A stretch of DNA of 32,642 nucleotides from Oscillospiraceae bacterium (GCA_022804995.1 JAAWUC010000010.1:1-32642); one strand, 5' to 3'; numbered from the stretch's first letter, positions 15,083 through 24,821 are shown. Notes: generated by a model from the letters alone, not told the origin. Numbers and translations are program-made.

Positions 15083-15676
15083 TCAGTCCCTCCCCTTGAT
15101 GGTCAGGGTGTAGTGGCAGCAGAGATCGTCCAGATCCTCGCTGGCGGCGGCGGGGAGGCGGAGCCGTCCCCCGCAGTCCCCGCAGATGAGGTCCACCGCC
15201 CCGCTCAGGATCTCCATGGTATAACGCCTGCTGCCGCAGGAGCAGGAGATGCCGTCCCGGGCGGCGATGTCCTTGAGCTCAGAGAGGATTTCATACATGA
15301 CTGTGTCGTTGGCGAAGGCCTCGCCCTCCTCCCGGCGGCGGGCGGAGAGCTCCAGCTTTTCCAGGGCGGGGCGCACCCGGCGGATATCGCCGATATAGCA
15401 GCAGTGCTGCCTGGTTTTGGGGCAGGCCAGGGCCACGCCGCTCCCCTCCAGGACAGAGGAGACGGGGACCTCCGCCCGGTGCTCCCCGCCGCACAGGCCG
15501 CAGGGGACCGTGAGGCGGAAGACGCGGCCGTCGTTCTCCGCCGTCAGCTCGCTCCGGCCGCAGTCGCAGACCACAGCCGCCGCCGAGGCCATCAGGGCGA
15601 AGGCCGTCCGCTCCCCCAGGACGATTTTCTTACACTCCGGGCAGAGGCAGCCCAGAGCTCTCTTTTGTTCCGGCAT
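15083..15676 (-). CDS. Cytosolic multi-zinc-ribbon protein of unknown function
   Basis: The protein has 197 residues. It contains at least five cysteine knuckles: CLCPEC near the start, CDCG, CGLCGG, CSCG and CGDCGG, enough for two zinc ribbons. A middle section LACPKTRQHCCYIGDIRRVRP and a helical stretch link them. There is no membrane segment. ATG 15676 is chosen because AAAGGA lies seven bases upstream; longer in-frame starts have no ribosome site. It is the first gene of the operon with the antiporter and CDF exporter. It may be a metal-binding or nucleic-acid-binding protein. I do not recognise the family, though similar proteins occur in Oscillospiraceae. Confidence 0.75.
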   Translation of the reverse strand: MPEQKRALGCLCPECKKIVLGERTAFALMASAAAVVCDCGRSELTAENDGRVFRLTVPCGLCGGEHRAEVPVSSVLEGSGVALACPKTRQHCCYIGDIRRVRPALEKLELSARRREEGEAFANDTVMYEILSELKDIAARDGISCSCGSRRYTMEILSGAVDLICGDCGGRLRLPAAASEDLDDLCCHYTLTIKGRD

Positions 15677-15710
15677 GGGTATTTCCTTTCTCATCAAAGT
15701 CGGTTTTCCT

Positions 15711-15739
15711 ATTATACGATACTTCCCCCGCAATTTCCA
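15711..15739 (-). promoter_or_regulatory. Promoter of the zinc-ribbon/antiporter/CDF operon
   Basis: On the minus strand a perfect TATAAT (15711-15716) has a weak -35 box TGGAAA (15734-15739, four of six) at 17 bases. No riboswitch fits in the short leader of about 30 bases. Confidence 0.55.
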
Positions 15740-15825
15740 CACCGAAATAAATAATTTCAAAAATTCGGTGAAAAATAAAGAAACCGCCGGGTTCTCCGGC
15801 AAACCACCTATGGAGGCGAATCAAT

Positions 15826-16833
15826 ATGCAAAACCGTTTGGGGCGGCAGACCCTCTCCCTGGCACGCCCCCCTGTCATCCTCTCCCACGCCGCCGTCGGC
15901 GGGCGTCAGGAGGGGGAGGGACCTCTGGCCCACTGCTTCGACTGCCTCAGCGACGACAGCTTCTTCGGCGAGAAGACCTGGGAGAAGGCCGAGAGCGCCA
16001 TGCAGAAAACCGCCCTGAGCAAGGCCCTGGAGAAGGCCACCCTCTCCCCGGAGGCCCTGGACTACGTCCTGGCCGGGGACCTCCTCAACCAGTGCATCGG
16101 CACCTCCTTCGGCCTGCGGGAGTTCGGCATTCCCTTCTACGGCCTCTACGGCGCCTGTTCCACCATGGGGGAGTCCATCGCGCTGGCCTCCCTGCTCCTG
16201 TCCGGGGGGTGTGCGGACAAAATCGCGGCCATGACCTCCAGCCACTTCTGCACCGCCGAGCGCCAGTATCGGATGCCCGTGCCCTACGGGAGCCAGCGGA
16301 CCCCCACCGCCCAGTGGACCGCAACGGCGGCGGGCTGCGTGGTTCTGGCCGCCCAGGGCGAGGGGCCCCGGATCACCGCTGTCACCTGCGGCAAGATCGT
16401 GGACAAAGGCATCACCGACGCCAACAACATGGGCGCGGCCATGGCCCCCGCCGCCTACGACACCCTCTCCGCCCACTTCGCGGCCACGGGCACCGGCCCC
16501 CAGGACTACGACCTGGTGGTCACCGGCGATTTGGGCGTCCTGGGCCACCGGATCGTCATGGACCTCTTCGCCCAGGACGGGGTGGACATGGGCAAAAACT
16601 ACCAGGACTGCGGGATGCTCCTCTATGACATCCAGGCCCAGGACATGCACGCCGGGGCCAGCGGCTGCGGGTGCGCGGCATCGGTGCTGTGCGGGTATCT
16701 GCTGGGGCAGATGGAGGCCAACCACCTGCGCAAAATCCTCTTCGCCCCCACCGGGGCCCTGCTCTCCCCCACCTCCAGCTTCCAGGGGGAGAGCATCCCC
16801 AGCATCTGCCACGCGGTGGTTATCGAAAAATAG
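15826..16833 (+). CDS. spoVAD: Stage V sporulation protein AD
   Basis: A thiolase-fold protein that binds dipicolinic acid and helps load it into the forespore. At 335 residues it has full length. Typical segments are VLAGDLLNQCIGTSFGLREF, IPFYGLYGACSTMGESIA, HFCTAERQYRMPVPYGSQRT and DYDLVVTGDLGVLGHRI, near residues 84-103, 104-121, 143-162 and 225-241. A GGAGG lies nine bases before the ATG. A short inverted repeat CACCGAA/TTCGGTG precedes it. spoVAE follows after 19 bases. No spoVAC lies upstream, where it is normally found. A sigma-G promoter could not be recognised. Confidence 0.95.
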   Translation: MQNRLGRQTLSLARPPVILSHAAVGGRQEGEGPLAHCFDCLSDDSFFGEKTWEKAESAMQKTALSKALEKATLSPEALDYVLAGDLLNQCIGTSFGLREFGIPFYGLYGACSTMGESIALASLLLSGGCADKIAAMTSSHFCTAERQYRMPVPYGSQRTPTAQWTATAAGCVVLAAQGEGPRITAVTCGKIVDKGITDANNMGAAMAPAAYDTLSAHFAATGTGPQDYDLVVTGDLGVLGHRIVMDLFAQDGVDMGKNYQDCGMLLYDIQAQDMHAGASGCGCAASVLCGYLLGQMEANHLRKILFAPTGALLSPTSSFQGESIPSICHAVVIEK

Positions 16834-16852
16834 GAGAAGGAGAACGGTATGT

Positions 16853-17209
16853 ATGCAGTATCTCAACGCGTTCCTGTGCGGCGGCATCCTGTGTGCCATC
16901 GGGCAGATCTTCATCGACAGGACCAAGCTGACCCCTGCCCGCATTCTGACGGGGTTTGTGGTATGCGGCGTATTCTTGGAGGCCATCGGTGTGTACGGGC
17001 CCATTGCCCAGTGGGGCGGAGCGGGGGCGTCGGTGCCCCTGACGGGCTTTGGCTCTAACCTGGCCAAGGGCGTGGCAAAGGCGGTGGGGGAGAAGGGCTG
17101 GCTGGGCGTGATGACCGGCGGGCTCACCGCCACCGCCGGGGGCATCGCCGCGGCGGTGCTCTTCAGCTTCCTGGCCGCGCTGGTTTTCCGGCCCGGGGAG
17201 AAGCGGTAG
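16853..17209 (+). CDS. spoVAE: Stage V sporulation protein AE
   Basis: A 118-residue membrane protein of the SpoVAC/SpoVAE family that forms part of the dipicolinic-acid channel. About four hydrophobic segments: CGGILCAIGQIFI, ILTGFVVCGVFLEAIGVYGP, GVMTGGLTATAGGIAAAVLF and FSFLAALVF. GSNLAKGVAKAV is a conserved loop. The ATG at 16853 is chosen; an ATG four bases earlier is in a different frame. An AAGGAG lies ten bases upstream. It is followed by a terminator, so the unit is only spoVAD-spoVAE. Confidence 0.92.
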   Translation: MQYLNAFLCGGILCAIGQIFIDRTKLTPARILTGFVVCGVFLEAIGVYGPIAQWGGAGASVPLTGFGSNLAKGVAKAVGEKGWLGVMTGGLTATAGGIAAAVLFSFLAALVFRPGEKR

Positions 17210-17229
17210 GGACGGGACAACCAGAGAAA

Positions 17230-17260
17230 AGCGGGCTGGCCTCCTGGCCGGTCCGCTTTC
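17230..17260 (+). terminator. Hairpin terminator of spoVAD-spoVAE
   Basis: AGCGGGCTGGCC (17230-17241) pairs over 12 bases (two G-U) with GGCCGGTCCGCT (17246-17257), loop TCCT, followed by TTCCCGT. The T-run is weak. Confidence 0.65.
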
Positions 17261-17280
17261 CCGTATCTGAAAAATTCCTC

Positions 17281-17309
17281 TTGACAAATACCCCGGCGGG
17301 GTATATACT
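17281..17309 (+). promoter_or_regulatory. Promoter of the copper operon with CsoR operator in the spacer
   Basis: A perfect TTGACA (17281-17286), a 17-base spacer and TATACT (17304-17309). The spacer is a perfect palindrome, ATACCCC-GGC-GGGGTAT (17288-17304), which matches the GC-centred, TATA-flanked operators of CsoR repressors. Repressor binding would directly block RNA polymerase. Confidence 0.88.
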
Positions 17310-17324
17310 GGCACTGTCAGCAAA

Positions 17325-17343
17325 AATACCCCCAGGAGGTATT
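17325..17343 (+). promoter_or_regulatory. Second CsoR-like operator over the csoR ribosome site
   Basis: AATACC (17325-17330) and GGTATT (17338-17343) are a perfect 6-bp inverted repeat around CCCAGGA. It resembles the first operator and is centred 38 bases from it. It contains the GGAGG ribosome site of csoR, so it may be a second repressor site or only a hairpin in the mRNA. Confidence 0.5.
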
Positions 17344-17346
17344 GAG

Positions 17347-17646
17347 ATGGACCAGTGCTGTGACTGCCGCAAGAGCCGGAAACGGAGCGACGAGGAACTC
17401 CGCCGCCTGTGCAACCGCCTCAGCCGTATCGAGGGACAGGTCCGTGGCCTGCGGGAGATGCTTGGCAAGGATGTCTACTGTACAGACATTCTGGTCCAGG
17501 TCTCCGCCGTCAACGCCGCCCTCAACAGCTTCAGCAAGGAGCTGTTAAGCGAGCACCTGCGCACCTGCGTGGCGGACAATATCCGCCAGGGCAACGACGA
17601 GGTGATCGACGAGCTGGTTTGCGTCCTGCAAAAATTGATGAAATAA
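17347..17646 (+). CDS. csoR: Copper-sensing repressor CsoR
   Basis: A 99-residue all-helical DNA-binding repressor released by Cu(I). The three copper ligands are in exact register: Cys45 (in DVYCTD), His70 and Cys74 (in EHLRTC). The opening helix LCNRLSRIEGQVRGLREML is the family signature. The N-terminus carries extra cysteines (CCDC at 4-7), which is not general in the family. ATG 17347 is used with GGAGG seven to eleven bases upstream. An open frame extending back to 17281 would cover the promoter and is rejected. copA follows after 31 bases. Confidence 0.95.
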   Translation: MDQCCDCRKSRKRSDEELRRLCNRLSRIEGQVRGLREMLGKDVYCTDILVQVSAVNAALNSFSKELLSEHLRTCVADNIRQGNDEVIDELVCVLQKLMK

Positions 17647-17677
17647 AGAAACTCTTTCAGAAAGTCAGGTGAATCCC

Positions 17678-20260
<2,583 letters not shown>

Positions 20261-20273
20261 AAACAGTGAAAAG

Positions 20274-20319
20274 CACCGGACCGCTCTGTGGAGTTTCGCA
20301 GGCGGTCCGGTGTTTTTTT
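20274..20319 (+). terminator. Strong terminator of the copper operon
   Basis: CACCGGACCGC (20274-20284) pairs perfectly with GCGGTCCGGTG (20302-20312), followed by TTTTTTT (20313-20319). Confidence 0.92.
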
Positions 20320-20327
20320 ACTGTTTT

Positions 20328-20534
20328 TTATGGTTCGTCCGGCCGGTATTCCAGGACATCCTCCACCCGGCAATTCAAAATCCGGCAGAGGTCATTCAAG
20401 GTGACAGTGGAAATATTGCGGCCCTGCTTGAGAGAATCCAGCGTTCCCTTGCTGAACCGATGCCGGTGGATGAGGGTGTAGGTCGTGATGCCTTTTGTCC
20501 GTATGGTCCGCCACAGCGGGTCGTATGCAATCAT
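20328..20534 (-). CDS. Small Cro/C1-type HTH regulator
   Basis: A 68-residue protein of the short HTH family typical of Clostridia. The core reads PLWRTIRTKGITTYTLI, then FSKGTLDSLKQGRNISTVTL and LCRILNCRVEDVLEY, so two-thirds is HTH with no effector domain. I use ATG 20534, seven bases after GGAGG, rather than ATG 20540, which is too close. It points away from a strong plus-strand promoter at 20585-20613 with a palindrome in its spacer, and may repress it. A TATAAT on the minus strand near 20565 could serve as its own -10 box. Confidence 0.8.
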   Translation of the reverse strand: MIAYDPLWRTIRTKGITTYTLIHRHRFSKGTLDSLKQGRNISTVTLNDLCRILNCRVEDVLEYRPDEP

Positions 20535-20584
20535 GACCATCCCTCCTCCCGTTTATTTTTCCATTATAAATTTTCCCTTCTCTA

Positions 20585-20613
20585 TTGAATATTCCCGATA
20601 TACCGGGTATAAT
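20585..20613 (+). promoter_or_regulatory. Orphan promoter with palindrome and no evident gene
   Basis: TTGAAT (20585-20590), 17 bases and TATAAT (20608-20613). The spacer contains CCCGATATACCGGG (20594-20607), a near-palindrome with two mismatched positions. A GAGGTG ribosome site and ATG follow at 20628, but the frame ends after 31 residues at 20723, inside the 3' end of spmB on the opposite strand. The short frame reads MVSYFDGIIPASCIERSLIP and onward and is unlike any family I know. It may be a small peptide, a gene remnant or the start of an RNA antisense to spmB. Confidence 0.5.
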
Positions 20614-20679
20614 GCGGGTGAGGTGATATGGTGAGCTATTTTGATGGAATTATCCCAGCCTCCTGTATCGAGAGAAGCC

Positions 20680-21201
20680 TCATCCCCCGAAGAACAGCCT
20701 CACCGCGAAGGCCGCCGCCATAAATCCGGCCAGGTCCGCAATCAGCGCCGCCGGAATGGCGTACCGGGTTTTCCGCACCCCGGCGGAGCCGAAGTACACT
20801 GCGATGGTGTAAAAGGTTGTCTCCGTGCTCCCCAGCATCACCGCCGCCGTCCGGCCGATGGTGGAGTCGGGGCCGTAGGCCCCCATGAGCTCGCTGCCGA
20901 TGGCCAGGGCCCCGCTGCCGCTGACGGGCCGGATGAACAGCAGCCCGGCGGTCTCCGGCGGAATCCCCAGCCGCACCAGCACGGGTGAGAGCACCTGCCC
21001 CGCCGCCTCCATGGCCCCGGAGGCCCGGAGCATATAGACCGCCGTCATCAGTCCCACCAGGGGCGGCAGGATGTGGATCAGAATCGTCAGCCCCTCCTCC
21101 GCCCCCTTGGTCAGGGCCTCGTAGACGTTCACCCGCTTCCCCAGAGCGTACAGCGCTGTGCCCATCAGCAGCAGGGGAACCAGATAGGCAGAGTAGTCCA
21201 T
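20680..21201 (-). CDS. spmB: Spore maturation protein B
   Basis: A 173-residue membrane protein of the nucleoside-transporter/gate-domain family, needed with SpmA for full dehydration of the spore core. Several hydrophobic helices. The conserved RPVSGSGALAIGSELM (near 91-106) and LGSTETTFYTIAVYFG (near 123-138) are the hallmark gate motifs. Its ATG follows the spmA stop by one base, so the two are coupled. No terminator is visible after it. The C-terminal codons are overlapped by an antisense promoter region. Confidence 0.93.
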   Translation of the reverse strand: MDYSAYLVPLLLMGTALYALGKRVNVYEALTKGAEEGLTILIHILPPLVGLMTAVYMLRASGAMEAAGQVLSPVLVRLGIPPETAGLLFIRPVSGSGALAIGSELMGAYGPDSTIGRTAAVMLGSTETTFYTIAVYFGSAGVRKTRYAIPAALIADLAGFMAAAFAVRLFFGG

Positions 21202-21202
21202 C

Positions 21203-21790
21203 TCACCGTCCCCCCCGCCGCCAGATCCGGGCGAACAGCTTCGCCGCCAGAATCCCCGCCGTCACCGACAGCGCCGACGCCAGCCACACCGCCGGCAGGA
21301 TATCGAAGGGGCTCTCCGCCCCCAGGGCCCCCCGGACCCCCGCCACGGTGGTGGGCAGGAGCTGGATGGAGGCGGTGTTCATCACCACCAGCAGGCACAG
21401 CTCGTCGGTGGCGGTTCCGCCGCTCCTCGCGGCCATCCGCCGGGCGGCCTGGATGCCCAGGGGCGTAGCCGCGCTGCCCAGGCCCAGCAGGTTGGCGGAC
21501 ACATTAGCGGACACCGCCGCCAGGGTCTCCCTGTCCCGGCAGGCGTTGGGCAGCAGCTTTCCCAGCAGGGGCCGGAAGGCCCGGCTGAGGGCCTCCGTCA
21601 TGCCGCAGGCCTTCATCACGCTCATCACCCCGCCCCACAGGCACATCACCCCCGCCATGCTCAGACACAGCTCCACCGCCGCTGCCGCCCCTTCCATGGC
21701 CGCGTTTCCCACCGCGCCGATAGTTCCCTGAAACAGCCCGAAGAGGACCGCCGCAGAGACCATCCCCGTCCAGACCCAAGCCATTGCCAT
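21203..21790 (-). CDS. spmA: Spore maturation protein A
   Basis: A 195-residue membrane protein, partner of SpmB. Typical segments are GNAAMEGAAAAVELCLSMAG, MCLWGGVMSVMKACGMTEAL and ANLLGLGSAATPLGIQAARR. The last, with its GLGSAATPLG turn, is the family signature. ATG 21790 is chosen, eight bases after AAGGAG. A longer frame to 21952 would cover the promoter and is rejected. It is divergent from the AbrB-type gene at 21991. Confidence 0.93.
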   Translation of the reverse strand: MAMAWVWTGMVSAAVLFGLFQGTIGAVGNAAMEGAAAAVELCLSMAGVMCLWGGVMSVMKACGMTEALSRAFRPLLGKLLPNACRDRETLAAVSANVSANLLGLGSAATPLGIQAARRMAARSGGTATDELCLLVVMNTASIQLLPTTVAGVRGALGAESPFDILPAVWLASALSVTAGILAAKLFARIWRRGGR

Positions 21791-21851
21791 ATGCTTCACT
21801 CCTTTTCCTGAATATGGAAAACAGACCCGTCCGCTTCCCTTTCCTTTGCAC

Positions 21852-21880
21852 AATATATAATTTTTGTGACGGAAATATTC
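21852..21880 (-). promoter_or_regulatory. Possible sigma-E promoter of spmAB
   Basis: On the minus strand GAATATT (21874-21880), 14 bases and TATATATT (21852-21859) resemble the sigma-E pattern (ATATT, then CATACAAT). Bacillus spmAB is sigma-E dependent. It lies about 62 bases from the ATG. Confidence 0.4.
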
Positions 21881-21912
21881 GAAATTTTTGGAAAAAAATA
21901 AGTCGAACCCGG

Positions 21913-21956
21913 TTGACAGGGCACATCGTCTATGATATGCTAACACTAGCATATCA
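21913..21956 (+). promoter_or_regulatory. Promoter and perfect palindromic operator of the AbrB-type gene
   Basis: TTGACA (21913-21918), 17 bases and TATGCT (21936-21941) form the promoter. A perfect 10-bp inverted repeat, TGATATGCTA (21933-21942) and TAGCATATCA (21947-21956) with spacer ACAC, covers the -10 box and the start of transcription. This is a typical position for an autorepressor. Confidence 0.8.
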
Positions 21957-21990
21957 GTAGTGAAGGGAAAAACGTGAAGGAGGCTGTGTG

Positions 21991-22248
21991 ATGAAATCCA
22001 CCGGGATCGTCAGGAAAGTTGATGAGCTTGGACGGATCGTACTGCCGATTGAGCTGCGCCGGACGCTGGACATTGCGGAGCGGGATGCACTGGAGATCTA
22101 TGTGGAGGGCTCCACAGTCGTACTGAAGAAGTACCGTCCTACATGTATCTTCTGTGACAGTTCAAAAGACATTTCGATCTTCCGGGGTAAGAATATCTGC
22201 CCCAAGTGCCTGCGGGAGCTAAAATCCCTCCCGCCGCTCGAACAATAG
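21991..22248 (+). CDS. AbrB/SpoVT-type transcriptional regulator with zinc-finger tail
   Basis: An 85-residue protein. The N-terminal swapped-hairpin DNA-binding domain (residues about 1-47) reads STGIVRKVDELGRIVLPIEL, RRTLDIAERDALEIYVEG, as in AbrB, Abh and the N-terminus of SpoVT. The C-terminal part has CIFCDSS and CPKC, one zinc finger. AAGGAGG lies seven bases before ATG 21991. It probably represses itself through the palindrome over its promoter. It is divergent from spmA, so it might also affect that gene, though the sites are about 30 bases apart. The regulated targets are unknown. A strong terminator follows. Confidence 0.92.
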   Translation: MKSTGIVRKVDELGRIVLPIELRRTLDIAERDALEIYVEGSTVVLKKYRPTCIFCDSSKDISIFRGKNICPKCLRELKSLPPLEQ

Positions 22249-22263
22249 CCTGACAGAGAAAAA

Positions 22264-22294
22264 CGCCCGTCCCCCGTGGGGGACGGGCGCTTTT
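22264..22294. terminator. Strong bidirectional terminator
   Basis: CGCCCGTCCCC (22264-22274) pairs with GGGGACGGGCG (22279-22289). A-run upstream and TTTTT downstream make it useful for both the AbrB-type gene and the convergent M56 gene. Confidence 0.93.
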
Positions 22295-22321
22295 TGCGTC
22301 AGGGAGGCTGTGCCCGCCGGT

Positions 22322-24442
22322 TTATGCGGTTTTGAGGCCCAGCAGGACGCCGTCCCTGCCGTACTCCGTCCGCAGGGTCAGGCCCTCGCCGCTGTCCGAC
22401 ATGAAGCTGAACACGCCGCCGTCGGGCCGCTGGTCCGCGAAGCTGGCCACCGGCTGGCCGTTGTAGAAGAGGTTCCCCCGTCCGCCCACTGCGGGCTCGT
22501 AGGTCAGGCCGTAGTCCTTGTACCGGGCGAAGATCTCCTCGAAGGTCTGCCCGCCGGCGTTTCCCGTGTTTCCGGCAGCCGCAGCAATCTGGGGACCGGC
22601 GGAGGGCTGGGCGCAGTCGATGATATCCTGGTCAAAGCCCGCCTCCCCGGAAGCGGCCAGCGCGGTCAGCTCTCCGTAGGGATTATATGAGCCGTCGGGG
22701 TTGAATATGATCCCCCGGAGGGTGTGGACATCCACGGTTCCGCCGTCGTCAATATAGGTGTAGCCGATGCCGTAGAGGCCCGGCTCCCCCAGGGAGTACC
22801 CGTCCACAAAGCAGCGCACCCGCTGGCCGTTGTAAAAGAGGCCGTCCTGCTCGCTGCCGGTGAGGCCGTAGGGCTCGCAGGCCTTCAGCAGCTCAGATAC
22901 ATTTACCCTGGCCTCCTCCCGGAGCTCGGGGAGGTCCGCCGGGGAGGTGAACACGGCGGACACGCTCAGCGCGTCCTGGGCCTGCTCGTCACAGGTGGAC
23001 ACAAAGCCGTCCATGCCCAGGGAGATGTCGCCCATCTCATTGCCGTCCTTGTCCAGGACGCGCTTGGAATACAGCGCGCCCTTTTTGATGTTCTCCAGAA
23101 TCTCCTCATACAGGGCAATGGCCTCGTCCACCCTCTTCTGGTCCCAGACGAACCAGCCGTCGCCGCCGGTGTAGCCCCGCTCGCCGATGATCTCCTGTAG
23201 GTCCTTCTTCTCCTGCTCCAGCCAGTCCTCGTACTCCTCGGCGGTCCACCACTCCACCTGCCAGTTCTCGCCCCAATCGCCGTACTCGGCGTGGTAGCGG
23301 TCCTCGCTCATCCAGGTCTTTCCTCCATCGACGGAGCAAAGGGTATTGCCGTTCTCATCCTGCTTGCTGATGACACTGTCCATTATCAGCCCGGTGCTGA
23401 CGGCGCCGGTGTCCCGCTGGGCGGGGAAGTCCGTCTCCGGGGCGTTGGTGGCAAAAACCGTGGTGGCGATGGACATGACCACCAGCACCGCCAGCAGGGC
23501 GGCGAGAGAAATTTGCTTGCGTTTCATAATGGTTTTAATCCTTTCTTCGGTGGCGTTCCGGCTGAAATGGCTCCCGCTGGGGCTCCAGCGGCCCCGCTCC
23601 TCCTCCAGAGCCAGGAGGGTGAGGGCGTAGCCGCTGCGGTCCGCGCCAGCGCGCAGCACCGCCTCGTCGCAGCTCAGCTCCATGTCCCGCCCGGCCAGAA
23701 TATACATCAGCCAGACGCAGGGGTTGAACCAGTGGAGGCACAGGGCAGCGGCCAGAAGCCATTTGCGCAGGGCGTCGAAACGCCGGATGTGGGTGTACTC
23801 GTGTTCCAGAACATAGGCCAGCCCGGCGGTATCCGCCAGGTCCATCCCTTTTGGCAGGAGCACCACCGGATAGACCGCGCCGTAGGTCAGGGGCGCGGCA
23901 ATCCGGTCACTGAAGCGGACCTGGACCGGTCGGAACAGGGGGTGGTCCTCCTGCCAGCGGCGGACAAAGGCGTTGTCCAGGGGCAGGGACATGGCGTAAA
24001 CCCGGCGGCTGCGCAGGTGCCCCCACAGAAACCAGGCGGCCAGGAGCATCCCCACAGCGGCCCAGGCCAGCAGCGGGAGATTCACCGGCGGCAGGCGGAA
24101 GCCTCCAAGGCCGGCCGCGGTCTCCGCGGAGGTCCCCGCGTAAACGGCGGTGTCCTCCGCCAGGGAGAAGCCAGCCTCAAAGGAGGCGCCGGCGATCTGG
24201 ACCTGCCGGATCGCCGCCGTCTGGGGGATAGCCTCCCTCACAGGCAGCAGGGCCCGGATGGAGAACGGCGAGGTGAGCCGCAGGGGCAGCAGCAGCCGCA
24301 CCAGGCACAGGTCCCACAGCAGGCAGAACACCCGCCGGGGCACCCGCTCCTGGAAGCGGAAGCGGAGGACCATCGCGGCCAGAATCATCGTCGCGGCGGA
24401 GAGGGACACATGGCCCAGCGTCCCCAGCACCCCGGCGGTCAT
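22322..24442 (-). CDS. BlaR1/MecR1-like M56 membrane metallopeptidase with novel sensor domain
   Basis: A 706-residue sensor-protease. About four N-terminal helices surround the zinc-peptidase motif HEYTH (214-218), with the third ligand Glu in DMELSCDEAVL. Proteases of this family cleave or inactivate BlaI-type repressors. A helix near 312-332 leads to a large extracellular C-terminal part (about 340-706) that is not a penicillin-binding domain. It holds two related units with YGLT...LFYNGQ (525-540 and 644-663). The start overlaps blaI by four bases (ATGA). The signal is unknown; beta-lactam sensing is not supported. Confidence 0.88.
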   Translation of the reverse strand: MTAGVLGTLGHVSLSAATMILAAMVLRFRFQERVPRRVFCLLWDLCLVRLLLPLRLTSPFSIRALLPVREAIPQTAAIRQVQIAGASFEAGFSLAEDTAVYAGTSAETAAGLGGFRLPPVNLPLLAWAAVGMLLAAWFLWGHLRSRRVYAMSLPLDNAFVRRWQEDHPLFRPVQVRFSDRIAAPLTYGAVYPVVLLPKGMDLADTAGLAYVLEHEYTHIRRFDALRKWLLAAALCLHWFNPCVWLMYILAGRDMELSCDEAVLRAGADRSGYALTLLALEEERGRWSPSGSHFSRNATEERIKTIMKRKQISLAALLAVLVVMSIATTVFATNAPETDFPAQRDTGAVSTGLIMDSVISKQDENGNTLCSVDGGKTWMSEDRYHAEYGDWGENWQVEWWTAEEYEDWLEQEKKDLQEIIGERGYTGGDGWFVWDQKRVDEAIALYEEILENIKKGALYSKRVLDKDGNEMGDISLGMDGFVSTCDEQAQDALSVSAVFTSPADLPELREEARVNVSELLKACEPYGLTGSEQDGLFYNGQRVRCFVDGYSLGEPGLYGIGYTYIDDGGTVDVHTLRGIIFNPDGSYNPYGELTALAASGEAGFDQDIIDCAQPSAGPQIAAAAGNTGNAGGQTFEEIFARYKDYGLTYEPAVGGRGNLFYNGQPVASFADQRPDGGVFSFMSDSGEGLTLRTEYGRDGVLLGLKTA

Positions 24443-24798
24443 TTCAGCGCCTCCACCAGACGGCGGAGACGGTCGAGCTCCCCGCTGTCCAGCTTCCGGC
24501 CCTCCAGGAGGCAGGCCACCAGATGGTCGGCGGAGCCGCCGTACATCCGGTCAATGAGGTCCCTGGTCTCCCACTGCTGAGCCTCCTTCCGGCTGACCAC
24601 AGCCCGGCAGCGGAATCCCGGGTCCTCCCGGGCCACCAGGCCCTTCTCCACACATTTTTTGATGACGGTGTAGGTGGTGGTCTTGCTCCAGCCCACCTGG
24701 TCTGCCGCCCGGGCGGCCAGGTCCTTCGCTGTCAGCTCCCCGGCGGTCCAGAGGTTCTCCAGAATCCTCAGCTCGCTGTCGTACAGTTTTTCTTCCAT
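24439..24798 (-). CDS. BlaI/MecI-family repressor
   Basis: A 119-residue winged-helix repressor. The start LYDSELRILENLWTAGELTA and the recognition segment WSKTTTYTVIKKCVEKGLVARE are diagnostic of the BlaI/MecI/CopY family. The C-terminal helical part forms the dimer. ATG 24798 is chosen, seven bases after GGAG, rather than the frame extending to 24879, which would run through the operators. It is the first gene of a two-gene unit with the M56 protease. Its targets are the two TTCTA...TAGAA sites directly upstream, so it controls its own operon. Confidence 0.93.
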   Translation of the reverse strand: MEEKLYDSELRILENLWTAGELTAKDLAARAADQVGWSKTTTYTVIKKCVEKGLVAREDPGFRCRAVVSRKEAQQWETRDLIDRMYGGSADHLVACLLEGRKLDSGELDRLRRLVEALK

Positions 24799-24821
24799 GT
24801 CATGGCTCCTTCCTTGATGGG

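Noticed and set aside
12514-15099. An 861-codon open frame on the plus strand opposite the CDF and antiporter genes
   Set aside because: It is a GC-rich shadow: its protein is Gly/Gln/His/Arg low-complexity with no fold, while the minus strand holds two recognisable membrane proteins. The same applies to the long minus-strand frame over copA (17657-20101).
15736-15770. CACCGAA/TTCGGTG hairpin before spoVAD as a terminator or riboswitch
   Set aside because: Only seven pairs, a long AT-rich loop and no T-run; no conserved riboswitch motif nearby.
17281-17346. In-frame extension of csoR beginning in the promoter
   Set aside because: It would translate the -35 box, operator and -10 box; the GGAGG before ATG 17347 decides the start.
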